Of a stretch of DNA of 64,000 bases, positions 17,136 through 26,141 are shown piece by piece. The notes below the pieces were generated by a model, which did not search any database, had not been told where the DNA came from, and saw nothing but the letters and a program-made list of their open reading frames with translations. The stretch comes from Pararhizobium sp. YC-54 (GTDB lineage: Bacteria > Pseudomonadota > Alphaproteobacteria > Rhizobiales > Rhizobiaceae). The position numbers and the translations under genes were made by a program. The number at the start of each line of letters is the position of its first letter. The stretch's first letter is position 1. The DNA lies in NCBI RefSeq assembly GCF_025847205.1, contig NZ_JAOYTH010000009.1, positions 124,001-188,000 on the forward strand, written 5' to 3'.

Positions 17136-18244
17136 TCGTGAAACGCCTTCTTCTTCTGACCCTTGGCCTGTTTCTGGCCTGTATCTCCGTGGCGGTTGCC
17201 AAGGAGCGTTGGCCGATGACGCTCACCGATGGGATCGGCCGCCAGGTGACGATCAAGGCCAAGCCGAAGGCGGTCCTGCTCGGCAGCGGATTCAATCTGG
17301 TCGCGCTGTCGCTCATCCACCCCGATCCGGTCAGCCTGCTTGCCGGTTGGTCCGGAGATATGAAGGGCGACAATCCCGAAATCTACAAGGATTTCGTCGC
17401 AAAGTTTCCGGCGCTCGCGGATGTGCCGATCATTGGCGACGGTACCGGCGACGGCCTGTCCTTCGAGACCATCCTGTCCCTGAAGGCCGATCTTGCCATC
17501 ATGGCCAACTGGCAGGCCGATACCGAACTCGGCAAGCGGGCGATCGACTATCTGGAAAGCACCGGCGTTCCCGTCTTCGTCGTCGATTTCAACAGCGACC
17601 CCATGAAGAACACGCCTGAAAACATGCGACTGCTCGGCAAGATCCTCGAGCGTGAGGAACAGGCAAACGCCTTTGCCGATTTCTACGAGGACCATCTGAA
17701 GCGCATCACCGACCGCGTGAGAGCCAATCCCGAGCCCGGCCCCACCGTGCTGATGGATGCCTTTCCCGATCCGGATCGCTGCTGCTACGCCTATGGCACA
17801 GGGGGCTTAGGAGAATTCATCGGCATCACCGGCAGCCGCAATATCGCGGATAAGAACCTGCCGCGCCAGGGCGGCATCGTCAGCAGCGAATATCTGATTA
17901 AGGCCGATCCGGACGTCTATATCGCCACGGCCTCGCCCGGCGGCACCTACAGCATTTTCTCCGTGGGCCCCGGCGTTTCCGCCGAGGAGGCCCGCAGGAC
18001 GCTTGGCCAAGCCGTGAAAAACCCGGTGCTCGCCAACCTGTCGGGCGTGCAGAAAGGCCGGGTGCATGGATTGTGGAATTTCTTCAACGCGGTGCCGCTG
18101 AATATTCTGGCAGCGGAAGCTTTTGCCCATTGGCTCAGGCCGGAGATGTTTGCCGATATCGATCCGGATCAGTCGCTCAAGGAGATCAACAAGCGCTTCG
18201 CCGCCGTTCCTTTCAAGGGCTCCTACTGGATCAGCCTGAAATAA
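17132..18244 (+). CDS. fhuP: Ferric-siderophore periplasmic binding protein (FhuP/FhuD type)
   Basis: A 370-residue protein with a signal peptide (RLLLLTLGLFLACISVAVA) and a class III binding-protein fold: DGIGRQVTIKAKPKAVLLGSG, then the long connecting helix and ADPDVYIATASPGG. It would pass ferric siderophore from the receptor to an inner-membrane ABC transporter that is not encoded here, so a permease must be supplied from elsewhere. Last gene of the iron operon, closed by the terminator at 18246. Confidence 0.85.
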   Translation: MIVKRLLLLTLGLFLACISVAVAKERWPMTLTDGIGRQVTIKAKPKAVLLGSGFNLVALSLIHPDPVSLLAGWSGDMKGDNPEIYKDFVAKFPALADVPIIGDGTGDGLSFETILSLKADLAIMANWQADTELGKRAIDYLESTGVPVFVVDFNSDPMKNTPENMRLLGKILEREEQANAFADFYEDHLKRITDRVRANPEPGPTVLMDAFPDPDRCCYAYGTGGLGEFIGITGSRNIADKNLPRQGGIVSSEYLIKADPDVYIATASPGGTYSIFSVGPGVSAEEARRTLGQAVKNPVLANLSGVQKGRVHGLWNFFNAVPLNILAAEAFAHWLRPEMFADIDPDQSLKEINKRFAAVPFKGSYWISLK

Positions 18245-18245
18245 A

Positions 18246-18276
18246 AAAATGGCCGGATGCGATATCCGGCCATTTT
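18246..18276. terminator. Bidirectional rho-independent terminator
   Basis: A perfect 13-bp stem, AAAATGGCCGGAT (18246-18258) with its complement at 18264-18276, and a 5-base loop. A-rich and T-rich flanks lie on both sides, so it can stop the fhu operon on the plus strand and the YciF-like gene on the minus strand. Confidence 0.9.
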
Positions 18277-18286
18277 GAGGGAGTTT

Positions 18287-18787
18287 TTACGCGGCCTTCT
18301 TGAGGGCCGTCGCGTTGACGGAGGCTTGCGCGAGTGCCGACAACTCGTGATCGGTCTTGCCTTCCTGCTGCAGGGTTTCATCCAGCAGCTTGACGGCATC
18401 GTTGAGGCCCAGCATCGTTGCCCAGGTCTTCAATGTGCCATAGCGGGCCATCTCATAGTGCTCCACGGCCTGCGCTGCGGCCAGAAGGCCGGCATCGAGC
18501 GCTGGGGAGCCCTTGAATTCATCGAGGATTTCCTCGCCTTCCTCGATGATCCCGTCAATGGCCGGGCAGGTCCTGCCGACGGCACGCTTGCCGAAGATTT
18601 CAAACACCTGCTGCAGGCGTTCGAGCTGGCCTTCGGTTTCATCGCGGTGTTTTTCGAAAGCCGCCTTCAGCTTCGGGTTCTGTGCACCCTTGGCCATTTT
18701 CGGCAAGGCTTTCAGTATCTTGCGTTCGGCGTAGTAGATATCCTTGAGCATGTCGTGAAACAAATCTTCCAGGGCTTTTACGGCCAT
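18287..18787 (-). CDS. YciE/YciF-like ferritin-fold protein (DUF892)
   Basis: The start at 18787 (MAVKALEDLFHDMLKD) is preceded by AAGGAAGAG on the minus strand; the longer frame to 18913 has a low-quality N-terminus. The 166 residues form the four-helix DUF892 bundle, with metal-ligand-like segments DIYYAERKIL, FEKHRDETEGQLERLQ and AVEHYEMARYGTLKTWA. The family is stress-induced and ferritin-like; its biochemical role is not settled. It converges on the iron operon through a shared terminator. Confidence 0.88.
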   Translation of the reverse strand: MAVKALEDLFHDMLKDIYYAERKILKALPKMAKGAQNPKLKAAFEKHRDETEGQLERLQQVFEIFGKRAVGRTCPAIDGIIEEGEEILDEFKGSPALDAGLLAAAQAVEHYEMARYGTLKTWATMLGLNDAVKLLDETLQQEGKTDHELSALAQASVNATALKKAA

Positions 18788-18946
18788 TGTTCTCTTCCTT
18801 TTCGGCAAGTGAAACATGTCGCGGGCGACGAGCGGGTAACGGGTGACGCGGTACTTTGTTCCGCCACCGGCGGCAATCGCAGGATCGGGCCCGAACCGCT
18901 TCCCTCCCGGCATCGCCCCACCTATATAGAGAATCGGAGGGCTTCG

Positions 18947-19474
18947 ATGATTTGGATATTTCCTGCGGTTGCCGGTCTGTTGATCGTGTATTTCGCCATG
19001 CGTTCGTCGCGCTTCCGGCGCTTTGCGGAACCGGTGCTCAGCATCCTCGTCGCATTGGGGCTTGTTTTAGCTTTCGTGGTCTGGATGAGGGAAGGTGGTG
19101 CCGAGAGCAACGACAACGATCCGCCGCCTTTCACCCAAAACCGTCCGGTCATTCTGCCGGAGGAGATAGCGCTCGAAGGACTGCAGTTCACCCGCAACCG
19201 GCCAGACACCAGCTATCGCGTCACCGGCACGGTCCTGAACAGGAGCGCCGCCAATCTCACCAATTTCAATCTGACGGTGACGCTTGAAGATTGTCCGAAC
19301 GATACCTGCAAGACCGTGGGCGAAGACACGGCCCTGATCCTTGCGCGCGTCCCTGCCGGCAGGGAGCAGGCGTTCGAAACCTTCTTCACTTTCCCCAACC
19401 GCTTCGGCACCGAACCCTCAGCGCCGAAATGGACGACGCAGATTTCCAACATACGCGGTGTCGCAGCGCAGTAG
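18947..19474 (+). CDS. Hypothetical membrane protein with extracytoplasmic domain
   Basis: A 175-residue protein with GGAGG at 18936-18940 before ATG 18947. Two hydrophobic segments (about 3-18 and 28-49) are followed by a soluble domain with a beta-rich pattern (YRVTGTVLNRSAANLTNFNL, VTLEDCPNDTCKTVGED) and a Cys pair at CPNDTC. The second half resembles extracytoplasmic FxLYD-like beta-sandwich domains, but I do not recognise a named family. The reading frame runs much further upstream without a credible start. Confidence 0.7.
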   Translation: MIWIFPAVAGLLIVYFAMRSSRFRRFAEPVLSILVALGLVLAFVVWMREGGAESNDNDPPPFTQNRPVILPEEIALEGLQFTRNRPDTSYRVTGTVLNRSAANLTNFNLTVTLEDCPNDTCKTVGEDTALILARVPAGREQAFETFFTFPNRFGTEPSAPKWTTQISNIRGVAAQ

Positions 19475-19487
19475 CGCCACGTCTCCG

Positions 19488-20717
19488 TCAGGCCCGGCTG
19501 ATCTCGTCGAGATACCAGTTGATATAGCGCAGCTCGTTCTGCTCCATCGGCGCGATCGGGCCCGGCACGAAATAATGCGAGCGCACGCCGCGCGCGGTGT
19601 GTTCGATGATCGACTTGTCCTCGTCGGTGGTCACCGTCCAGAGCCATTTCAGCTTTTCGAGGTCGTAATCGACGCCCTCTTCCGCCTCGCCATTGACCAG
19701 CCAGATCAGTTCCATCTCGCAGGCTTCCGGTCCCTTCGGAATGAAGCGGTAGATCATGCCGTGATCCGGATAGCAAACCAGGAAGGACGTACCGCCGAGA
19801 TGGACGGAGGTGACACCGCCGTCATATTCAGTGAAGCGGCCCATCAATGGCGCCAGAGGCGACCCGTCCTGGCTGCCGGTCTTGACACCGTCATAGAGCG
19901 CATACCGGAAGGCATGGATGGTTTCCCTGCCGCCTTCCGACGTCTGCCAATGGTCTCCGGAACCGACCTGAATGCCGAGCGCGCAGGTCCGCTCCTCCAT
20001 CGCCGCGTTCAGCGCCTCGATCATGTGCAACGGCTGTTCCAGCGCATGGGTCTGCGAATATTCCGGATGCGCCGGGCCGCAGTGATAGCACTCGACATAA
20101 TTCTCGACCGCCAGCTTCCAGTTGGCATCGACCGGATAGCTCTGCCGGTAGGCGACCTTTGCTTGCCCCCAGCCATACTGGCCGCAGGTGGCATGCAGCA
20201 GATTTTCGACCTCCGTGAAATCCAGCGGATTTTCGGCGAAGGAAATGAACACCAGTCCTTCGACCACACGCACATGCAGCGTCTTCAGCCCATGATCCTC
20301 GCGCTTGAAATCCTTCGGCATCAGCCGCGCAGCCTTCAGCGCCCCGTCATTGCCATAGGTCCAGGCATGATAGGGACAGACGAAGACGCGGGCATTGCCC
20401 TTGTCCTTGGTGCAGACCTCGGCGCCGCGATGGCGGCAGACATTGAGAATGGCGTGAATGGTTCCATCCGCATGCCGCGTCAGGATCACCTGCTCGGAGG
20501 CCATGCGAAAGACCTCGAAATCGTTCGGCTTCGGGATGACGCTTTCGTGCGCGACGCAGTGCCAATGGCGGCGGAAGACCCGCTCGAGATCACGCTCGTA
20601 AATGTCCGCATCCAGGTAGAACGGCCGGGCAAGACCGTGACCCGGCTTGTGGACCGCGACGAGCTGACCGATGCGGTCGCCCTCGGCAACACTTTTGGAA
20701 AGTTCGGGCGCGAGCAT
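19488..20717 (-). CDS. Rieske non-heme iron oxygenase, quaternary-amine demethylase type
   Basis: A 409-residue alpha subunit of a ring-hydroxylating-type oxygenase. Rieske ligands are C94, H96, C114 and H117 (CRH, then CPYH). Mononuclear iron ligands fit H212 and H217 in NYVECYHCGPAHPEY with a later Asp. The compact NWKLAVENYVECYHC region and the neighbourhood of two DMGDH/SARDH-type flavoproteins point to glycine betaine, proline betaine (stachydrine) or carnitine demethylation rather than aromatic oxidation. No reductase partner lies beside it; the nearest candidate of the right type is dmmB at 43069. Confidence 0.85.
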   Translation of the reverse strand: MLAPELSKSVAEGDRIGQLVAVHKPGHGLARPFYLDADIYERDLERVFRRHWHCVAHESVIPKPNDFEVFRMASEQVILTRHADGTIHAILNVCRHRGAEVCTKDKGNARVFVCPYHAWTYGNDGALKAARLMPKDFKREDHGLKTLHVRVVEGLVFISFAENPLDFTEVENLLHATCGQYGWGQAKVAYRQSYPVDANWKLAVENYVECYHCGPAHPEYSQTHALEQPLHMIEALNAAMEERTCALGIQVGSGDHWQTSEGGRETIHAFRYALYDGVKTGSQDGSPLAPLMGRFTEYDGGVTSVHLGGTSFLVCYPDHGMIYRFIPKGPEACEMELIWLVNGEAEEGVDYDLEKLKWLWTVTTDEDKSIIEHTARGVRSHYFVPGPIAPMEQNELRYINWYLDEISRA

Positions 20718-20820
20718 GCTTTTATCTCCTGAAGGACTTCACCGGAAAAATCGCGTTCCGGCGCGCGCACTCAATGCTCGGGAGCACATTTTGCTCCCTC
20801 TTTTCCGGGGAGGACAAAAG

Positions 20821-20933
20821 CCCCTCACCCTAACCCTCTCCCCGCAAGCAGGGAGAGGGGACGACAGAGTTTGCCGCTTGTCCCTCCTCCCCGTCCTGAC
20901 GGGGAGGAGGTGGCCGACAGGGCGGATGAGGGG
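20821..20933. repeat. Recurrent rhizobial-type palindromic element, copy 1
   Basis: This copy has the order CCCCTCACCCTA, a CTCCCCGC / GGGAGAGG hairpin, a linker, then a second CTCCCCG / CGGGGAGG hairpin and GGATGAGGGG. It is the reverse-oriented relative of the copies at 25958, 37171 and 58652. It lies between the Rieske gene and the SARDH-type gene, all on the minus strand. Confidence 0.85.
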
Positions 20934-20958
20934 CAACTCTTGTCCAAGAGCGAAAGGC

Positions 20959-23406
20959 CTAGACCTTCACCCGCTCCGACTTCGGATCATACATCGGCAC
21001 AAGCGACGCCTCAGCCTTCACCCGCGTCCCGGCAATCTCGATCTCGTAGCTCGACGCCAGCACATCCGCTTCGCTCTCGCCCTTGCAGGGCACGTAACCA
21101 AGGCCGATCGCGCCGCCGAGATGGTGGCCGTAATTGCCCGAGGTGATCGTACCGACAATCCTGCCGTCGCGGACCACCGCCTCGTTGTGGAACAAGAGCG
21201 GCTCCGGATCGGTAAGGCGAAACTGCACCAGCCGGCGCGACAGGCCGCTATCCTGCTTTTTCAAAACGGCATCCCGGCCGATAAAATCGCCCTTGGCGGT
21301 GCGCACGGCAAAACCAAGACCGGCTTCCAGCACATGATCCTCATCGGTGATGTCATGGCCGAAATGGCGGAAGGCTTTTTCGATGCGGCAGCTATCGAGC
21401 GTATGGATGCCGCAGAGTTTCAGGCCGATATCCGCCCCCGCCTCTTCCAGCGTCTCGAACACATGTGCTGCCTGGTCGGTCGAGACATAAAGCTCCCAGC
21501 CGAGTTCGCCGACATAGGTGACGCGGTGGGCGCGGGCGAGGCCCATGCCGATCTCGATGTCGCGCGCCGTTCCAAACGGATGGGCGGCGTTGGAGAAATC
21601 GTTGGGGCTGACCTTTTGCATCAGCTCGCGCGCCTTCGGCCCCATGACGCAGAGCACCGATTCCGAGGCAGTGATATCGGTGACGACGACGAACTCATCG
21701 GCGATATGCTTGCGCAGCCAGGCAAGGTCGCGCTGAAGTGTGGCGCCCGGCACGACCAGCAGGAACGCCGTTTCCGAAAGCCGGGTGACGGTCAGGTCGC
21801 TCTCGATGCCACCGCGGGCATTCAGCATCTGGGTGTAAACGATACGGCCAGCGGCGACATCCAGCTGGTTGGCACAAAGCCTTTGCAGGAAGGCAAGCGC
21901 ATCGCGGCCCTCGACGCGGATCTTGCCGAAGGACGTCATGTCGATCAGGCCGACGCCGCCCCGGATCGCCAGATGTTCCTCGCGCTGGTTGTCGAACCAG
22001 TTCTGCCGCTTCCAGCTGTATTTGTATTCACGCTCCTGACCGGGCCTGGCAAACCAGTTCGCCCTCTCCCAACCCGCCACTTCGCCGAACACGGCGCCGC
22101 GCGCCTTCAGGTGTTCGTGCAAGGGCGTGCGACGAACACCGCGTGCTGTCGCCATCTGGCGGTAGGGGAAATGGTCGGCATAGAGCAGGCCGAGCGTCTC
22201 GGTCACCCGTTCCTTGAGATAGGTGCGGTTCTTCTGGAACGGCTGTGCCCGGCGGATATCGACCTCCCAGAGATCGAATGGCGGCTCGCCGTCGTTCATC
22301 CACTGCGCCAGCGCCATGCCGGCACCGCCGGAAGAGACGATGCCGATGGAATTGTAGCCGGCGGCAACCCAGTAACCCTTCAGCTCCGGCGCCTCGCCGA
22401 GATAGTAGCGGTCGTCGGGCGTAAAGCTCTCAGGGCCGTTGAAGAAGGTGTGGATGCCGGCCGTTTCCAGCATCGGCATGCGGTTGACTGCCTGTTCGAG
22501 GATCGGCGCGAAGTGATCGAAATCCTCCGGCAGCTGGTCGAAGCAGAAGTCCTCGCTGATGCCGTTCATGCCCCAGGGCTTGGCCTTGAGCTCGAAGGCG
22601 CCGACCAGCATCTTGCCGGCATCCTCCTTGTAATAGGTGCACTCGTCCGGCACGCGCAGAACCGGCAGGCGCTGCAGCCCGGCGACCGGCTCGGTGACGA
22701 TATAGAAATGCTCGCAGGCATGCAGCGGCACGGTGACACCGGACATGTTGGCAAGCTCCCTGCCCCACATGCCGGCGGCATTGACGACGTTCTCGGTCTC
22801 GATGGTGAACGTCTCGCCGTTCTGCTCGCAGGTGACGCCCGACACCCGGCCGTCCTTCTTGTGCACCGCCGTCACCTTGACGCCTTCAAGGATCGTCGCT
22901 CCATTCTGCCGGGCGCCCTTTGCCAGGGCCATGGCAATATTGGCCGGATCGCACTGGCCGTCGAGCGGCAAGTGCACGGCGGCAACCACATCCGACACAT
23001 TCAGATGCGGATACATCGCCTTGACCTCGTCCGGCGAGATTTCCCGCACGTCGACATCAAAGGCGCGGGCAAGCGAGGCCTGCCGGTAGATTTCCTGCTT
23101 GCGCTCTTCGGTCAGCGCCACGGTGATCGAGCCACACTGGCGCATGCCCGTTCCGATGCCGGTCTCGGCCTCGAGCTTGGTGTAGAGATCGGCCGAATAT
23201 TTGGCGAGCCGGGTCATGTTCTGCGAGGCGCGCAGCTGGCCGATCAGGCCTGCGGCATGCCAGGTGGTGCCCGACGTCAGCTGCTTGCGCTCCAGCAGCA
23301 CGACATCGGTCCAGCCGAGTTTCGCAAGATGATAGGCGACCGAACAGCCTGACACGCCGCCGCCGATGATGACCGCGCGGGCCTTGGTGGGGATGGGCTT
23401 GCTCAT
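20959..23406 (-). CDS. FAD-dependent dimethylglycine/sarcosine dehydrogenase-type enzyme with GcvT domain
   Basis: An 815-residue two-part enzyme. The N-terminus has a DAO-type Rossmann motif GGGVSG (15-20) and TTWHAAG with His50, equivalent to the histidine that carries covalent FAD in mammalian DMGDH. From about residue 430 a GcvT folate-binding domain follows (ANWFARPG, VGLIDMTSFGKIRVEG, RVTYVGELGWELYVSTD). It should oxidatively demethylate an N-methylglycine and pass the carbon to tetrahydrofolate. Its start overlaps the stop of the paralogue at 23403 by 4 bases, so they are co-translated. Which substrate each takes is not decidable here. Confidence 0.9.
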   Translation of the reverse strand: MSKPIPTKARAVIIGGGVSGCSVAYHLAKLGWTDVVLLERKQLTSGTTWHAAGLIGQLRASQNMTRLAKYSADLYTKLEAETGIGTGMRQCGSITVALTEERKQEIYRQASLARAFDVDVREISPDEVKAMYPHLNVSDVVAAVHLPLDGQCDPANIAMALAKGARQNGATILEGVKVTAVHKKDGRVSGVTCEQNGETFTIETENVVNAAGMWGRELANMSGVTVPLHACEHFYIVTEPVAGLQRLPVLRVPDECTYYKEDAGKMLVGAFELKAKPWGMNGISEDFCFDQLPEDFDHFAPILEQAVNRMPMLETAGIHTFFNGPESFTPDDRYYLGEAPELKGYWVAAGYNSIGIVSSGGAGMALAQWMNDGEPPFDLWEVDIRRAQPFQKNRTYLKERVTETLGLLYADHFPYRQMATARGVRRTPLHEHLKARGAVFGEVAGWERANWFARPGQEREYKYSWKRQNWFDNQREEHLAIRGGVGLIDMTSFGKIRVEGRDALAFLQRLCANQLDVAAGRIVYTQMLNARGGIESDLTVTRLSETAFLLVVPGATLQRDLAWLRKHIADEFVVVTDITASESVLCVMGPKARELMQKVSPNDFSNAAHPFGTARDIEIGMGLARAHRVTYVGELGWELYVSTDQAAHVFETLEEAGADIGLKLCGIHTLDSCRIEKAFRHFGHDITDEDHVLEAGLGFAVRTAKGDFIGRDAVLKKQDSGLSRRLVQFRLTDPEPLLFHNEAVVRDGRIVGTITSGNYGHHLGGAIGLGYVPCKGESEADVLASSYEIEIAGTRVKAEASLVPMYDPKSERVKV

Positions 23407-25850
23407 GCGCGCAGTCTTTCATTCTTGGGGTCGAACAGCGGCTCATCGGCCTGCACAATTGCCTTGAAGCGGTCGCCGTAGATTTCGACCTCGACTTCGG
23501 TTCCGGGCTCCGCCAGATCGGCACGCAGCATGCCGAGTGCCACCGATTTACCGATGCGGTAGCCCCAGTTGCCCGACGTCGTTTCGCCGACCACCTGGCC
23601 GGCACGCCAGAGCGTCGACATGTAGGGCGCATCGCACGCACCGGCGTCCACGACCAGCGTGACGAACCGCTTGGTGACGCCCTGCTGCTTCTCGCGCTCC
23701 AGCGCCGTCTTGCCCTTGAAATCGACCTTGTTCCAATCGACGAAGCGCTCCAGCCCACCCTGCAGGATGGTATAATCGGTCGAAAGATCACCTTTCCAGG
23801 CCCGATAGCCCTTCTCGATGCGCAGCGAATCCAGCGCCTCCATGCCGAAGGGTTTCAGGCCGTGCTTCTGGCCCGCCGCCCAGACCGTGTCGAAGATCGT
23901 GGCGGTGTCATCGATCTTGGTGTGGATTTCCCAGCCAAGTTCACCGGCAAAGGACACGCGCACCAGCTGGCACCAGCGCCCGGCAATCTGCACGGACTGA
24001 TGCGTCAGCCAGCCCTTGGCAAGGTCGGCATCGCAGACCTCGGCCAGAATGTCGCGCGACTTCGGACCCGACAGAATCTGGCAGGTGAAGCTTTCGGTCA
24101 TATCATCCAGCGTGAAAGCCGCATCCTTCGGCAGGTGTTTTTTCAGCCATTCGAAGTCGTGCCACTGTGCGGTTGCGGCCGTGATCAGGAAGAAGAAATC
24201 TTCCTCCAGCGCCATGACAGACATTTCGGTGACGATGCGGCCCTTGTCGTCGGAGAAATAGGCAAGGCCGATACGGCCCGGCTTCGGCACCTTGCCGGTG
24301 GTCAGGCCAAGCAGCCAGTCGCGGGCACCCTCGCCCTTCAGCCGGTAACGGGAGAAACCGGGAAGATCGAGAATACCGGCAGCCTGCGTCACCGCCAGGC
24401 ATTCCTCTTCGATGCGTTTCTGCCACGGTCCCGCCCGGTTCCAGGTCTGCGTCGCCCCCTCGGACGTGTCGTCGCCCGGCTTGGCGTACCAGTTGGCGCG
24501 CTCCCAGCCGTTGTAAGGCTTGAACTGCGCACCGAGGGCTGCAATCCGGTCGTGGATCGGCGACAGCTTCTTGTCGCGGCCGGCAGGCCAGGCATGCTTT
24601 GGAAAGTGCATGGCATATTCATGGCCATAGATTTCCATCCCCTTGGCGATGCAATAGTCCTGATCGGCAAAGCTGGTGAAACGCCGCGGATCGCAGGACC
24701 ACATGTCCCACTCCGTTTGCCCCTCGGTCACCCATTCGGCCAGAACCTTGCCTGCGCCGCCCGCCTGGCAGATGCCAAAGGTGAAGACGCAGGCCTCGAA
24801 CGCATTCGGTACACCCGGCATCGGGCCGATCAGCGGGTTACCGTCCGGCGCATAGGGGATCGGTCCGTTGATCATCCGCGACAGGCCGGCAGTGCCAAGG
24901 ATCGGCACGCGCTCGACGGCATCGTTCAGATACCATTCCAGCCGCTCGAGATCGTCGGGGAAAAGCTGGAAGGAAAAGTCCTCCGGCATCGGATCGTCCG
25001 GGGTGATCCAATGTGCCTTGCAGTTCTTCTCATAGGGGCCAAGGTTCATCCCGGTCTTTTCCTGGCGCAGGTAATAGGAACTGTCGACATCGCGCAGCAG
25101 CGGCAGCTTGTGCCCTGCCTCCTTCGACCATGCGGCCAGCTCCGGAATTTCCTCAAACAGCATGTACTGATGGCTCATCACCATCATCGGTACATCGCGG
25201 CCGAACCATTTGCCGACTTCGCGGGCGTAGTAACCGGCGGCATTGACGACAAATTCGCAGCGGATATCGCCTTGCGGCGTGGAAATGATCCATTCGTCAT
25301 TTTCCCGGCGGGCGCCGGTGGCTGGACAGAAGCGGAAGATTTTGGCCCCAAGATCACGCGCGCCCTTGGCCAGTGCCTGCGTCAGCTGCGCCGGGTCGAT
25401 GTCGCCGTCATAGGGATCGTAGAGCGCACCGGTCAGCTCATGGGTTTCCAGGAACGGATATCTCGACTTGATCTGATCGGGCGACAGGATATCGAGGTCC
25501 ATGCCCTGATAGCGCCCCATGCCGACGACGCGCTTGAACTCCTGCAGCCGCTCCTTCGAATGGCCAAGTCGGATCGAGCCGGTGACGTGATAGTTCATCG
25601 GATAATCGACCAATTCGCCCAGTTCGCGGTAAAGCGAGGCCGAATAGCGCTGCATGTTCATGATCGACCAAGAAGACGAAAAAGTCGGCACATTGCCGGC
25701 AGCATGCCATGTCGATCCGGCCGTCAGCTCGTTCTTTTCCAGAAGCACGCAGTCCGTCCATCCCGCCTTGGCCAGATGGTAGAGCGCGGAGGCGCCGACC
25801 GCACCTCCCCCGATGATCACGACGCGTGCATAAGACGGCAAATTCGACAT
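23403..25850 (-). CDS. FAD-dependent dimethylglycine/sarcosine dehydrogenase-type enzyme with GcvT domain (paralogue)
   Basis: An 815-residue protein starting at 25850 (MSNLPSYARV) after AAGGGAAC. Rossmann motif GGGAVG at 14-19; GSTWHAAG with His49 as the predicted covalent FAD site. The C-terminal half is a GcvT domain (ANWYAKPG, AGILDLPGFSRYRLKG, RVSFAGELGWEIHTKID). It is only moderately similar to its downstream neighbour, so the pair probably splits successive substrates, such as dimethylglycine then sarcosine. First gene of the unit; the LysR gene at 26142 faces away from it. Confidence 0.9.
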   Translation of the reverse strand: MSNLPSYARVVIIGGGAVGASALYHLAKAGWTDCVLLEKNELTAGSTWHAAGNVPTFSSSWSIMNMQRYSASLYRELGELVDYPMNYHVTGSIRLGHSKERLQEFKRVVGMGRYQGMDLDILSPDQIKSRYPFLETHELTGALYDPYDGDIDPAQLTQALAKGARDLGAKIFRFCPATGARRENDEWIISTPQGDIRCEFVVNAAGYYAREVGKWFGRDVPMMVMSHQYMLFEEIPELAAWSKEAGHKLPLLRDVDSSYYLRQEKTGMNLGPYEKNCKAHWITPDDPMPEDFSFQLFPDDLERLEWYLNDAVERVPILGTAGLSRMINGPIPYAPDGNPLIGPMPGVPNAFEACVFTFGICQAGGAGKVLAEWVTEGQTEWDMWSCDPRRFTSFADQDYCIAKGMEIYGHEYAMHFPKHAWPAGRDKKLSPIHDRIAALGAQFKPYNGWERANWYAKPGDDTSEGATQTWNRAGPWQKRIEEECLAVTQAAGILDLPGFSRYRLKGEGARDWLLGLTTGKVPKPGRIGLAYFSDDKGRIVTEMSVMALEEDFFFLITAATAQWHDFEWLKKHLPKDAAFTLDDMTESFTCQILSGPKSRDILAEVCDADLAKGWLTHQSVQIAGRWCQLVRVSFAGELGWEIHTKIDDTATIFDTVWAAGQKHGLKPFGMEALDSLRIEKGYRAWKGDLSTDYTILQGGLERFVDWNKVDFKGKTALEREKQQGVTKRFVTLVVDAGACDAPYMSTLWRAGQVVGETTSGNWGYRIGKSVALGMLRADLAEPGTEVEVEIYGDRFKAIVQADEPLFDPKNERLRA

Positions 25851-25957
25851 GTCTGTTCCCTTGTTTGGGAGAAGTTTTGGCAACGATACGGGCCGGCATC
25901 AAGCGGTCAGATTTTGCTTTATTGATCGAAGAATTCGATTAGGTTGAAATGTAACAG

Positions 25958-26111
25958 CCCCTCATCCGGCCTGTCGGCCACCTTCTCCCCGCTCGCGGGG
26001 AGAAGGGATATGCCGCACCTTCCACATCCGTCTATCGGGGTATCGGCGGAAGTTGCGGCAAAATCCGTCGTCCCCTCTCCCCGCATGCGGGGAGAGGGCT
26101 AGGGTGAGGGG
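25958..26111. repeat. Recurrent palindromic element, copy 2 (long form)
   Basis: The ends CCCCTCATCC and GGGTGAGGGG flank two hairpins, CTCCCCGC-GCGGGGAG at about 25984-26005 and CTCTCCCCGC-GCGGGGAGAG at about 26075-26097. This copy carries about 40 extra bases between the hairpins compared with the copies at 37171 and 58652. It fills the divergent gap between the dehydrogenase operon and the LysR gene. Confidence 0.9.
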
Positions 26112-26141
26112 CAAGCACCGGCGTGAATGAGGGAATTGGGA

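Noticed and set aside
20821-20933. Clustered GC-rich repeats considered as a CRISPR array
   Set aside because: There are only two hairpins, no regular spacers, no cas genes, and related elements are scattered singly at 25958, 37171 and 58652.
20671-23352. Open frame of 893 codons on the plus strand
   Set aside because: Shadow of the DMGDH/SARDH-type gene on the other strand; no domain signal, and it reads through a palindromic repeat.
23862-25925. Open frame of 687 codons on the plus strand
   Set aside because: Antisense to the second FAD-GcvT gene; no recognisable domain and no plausible start site.
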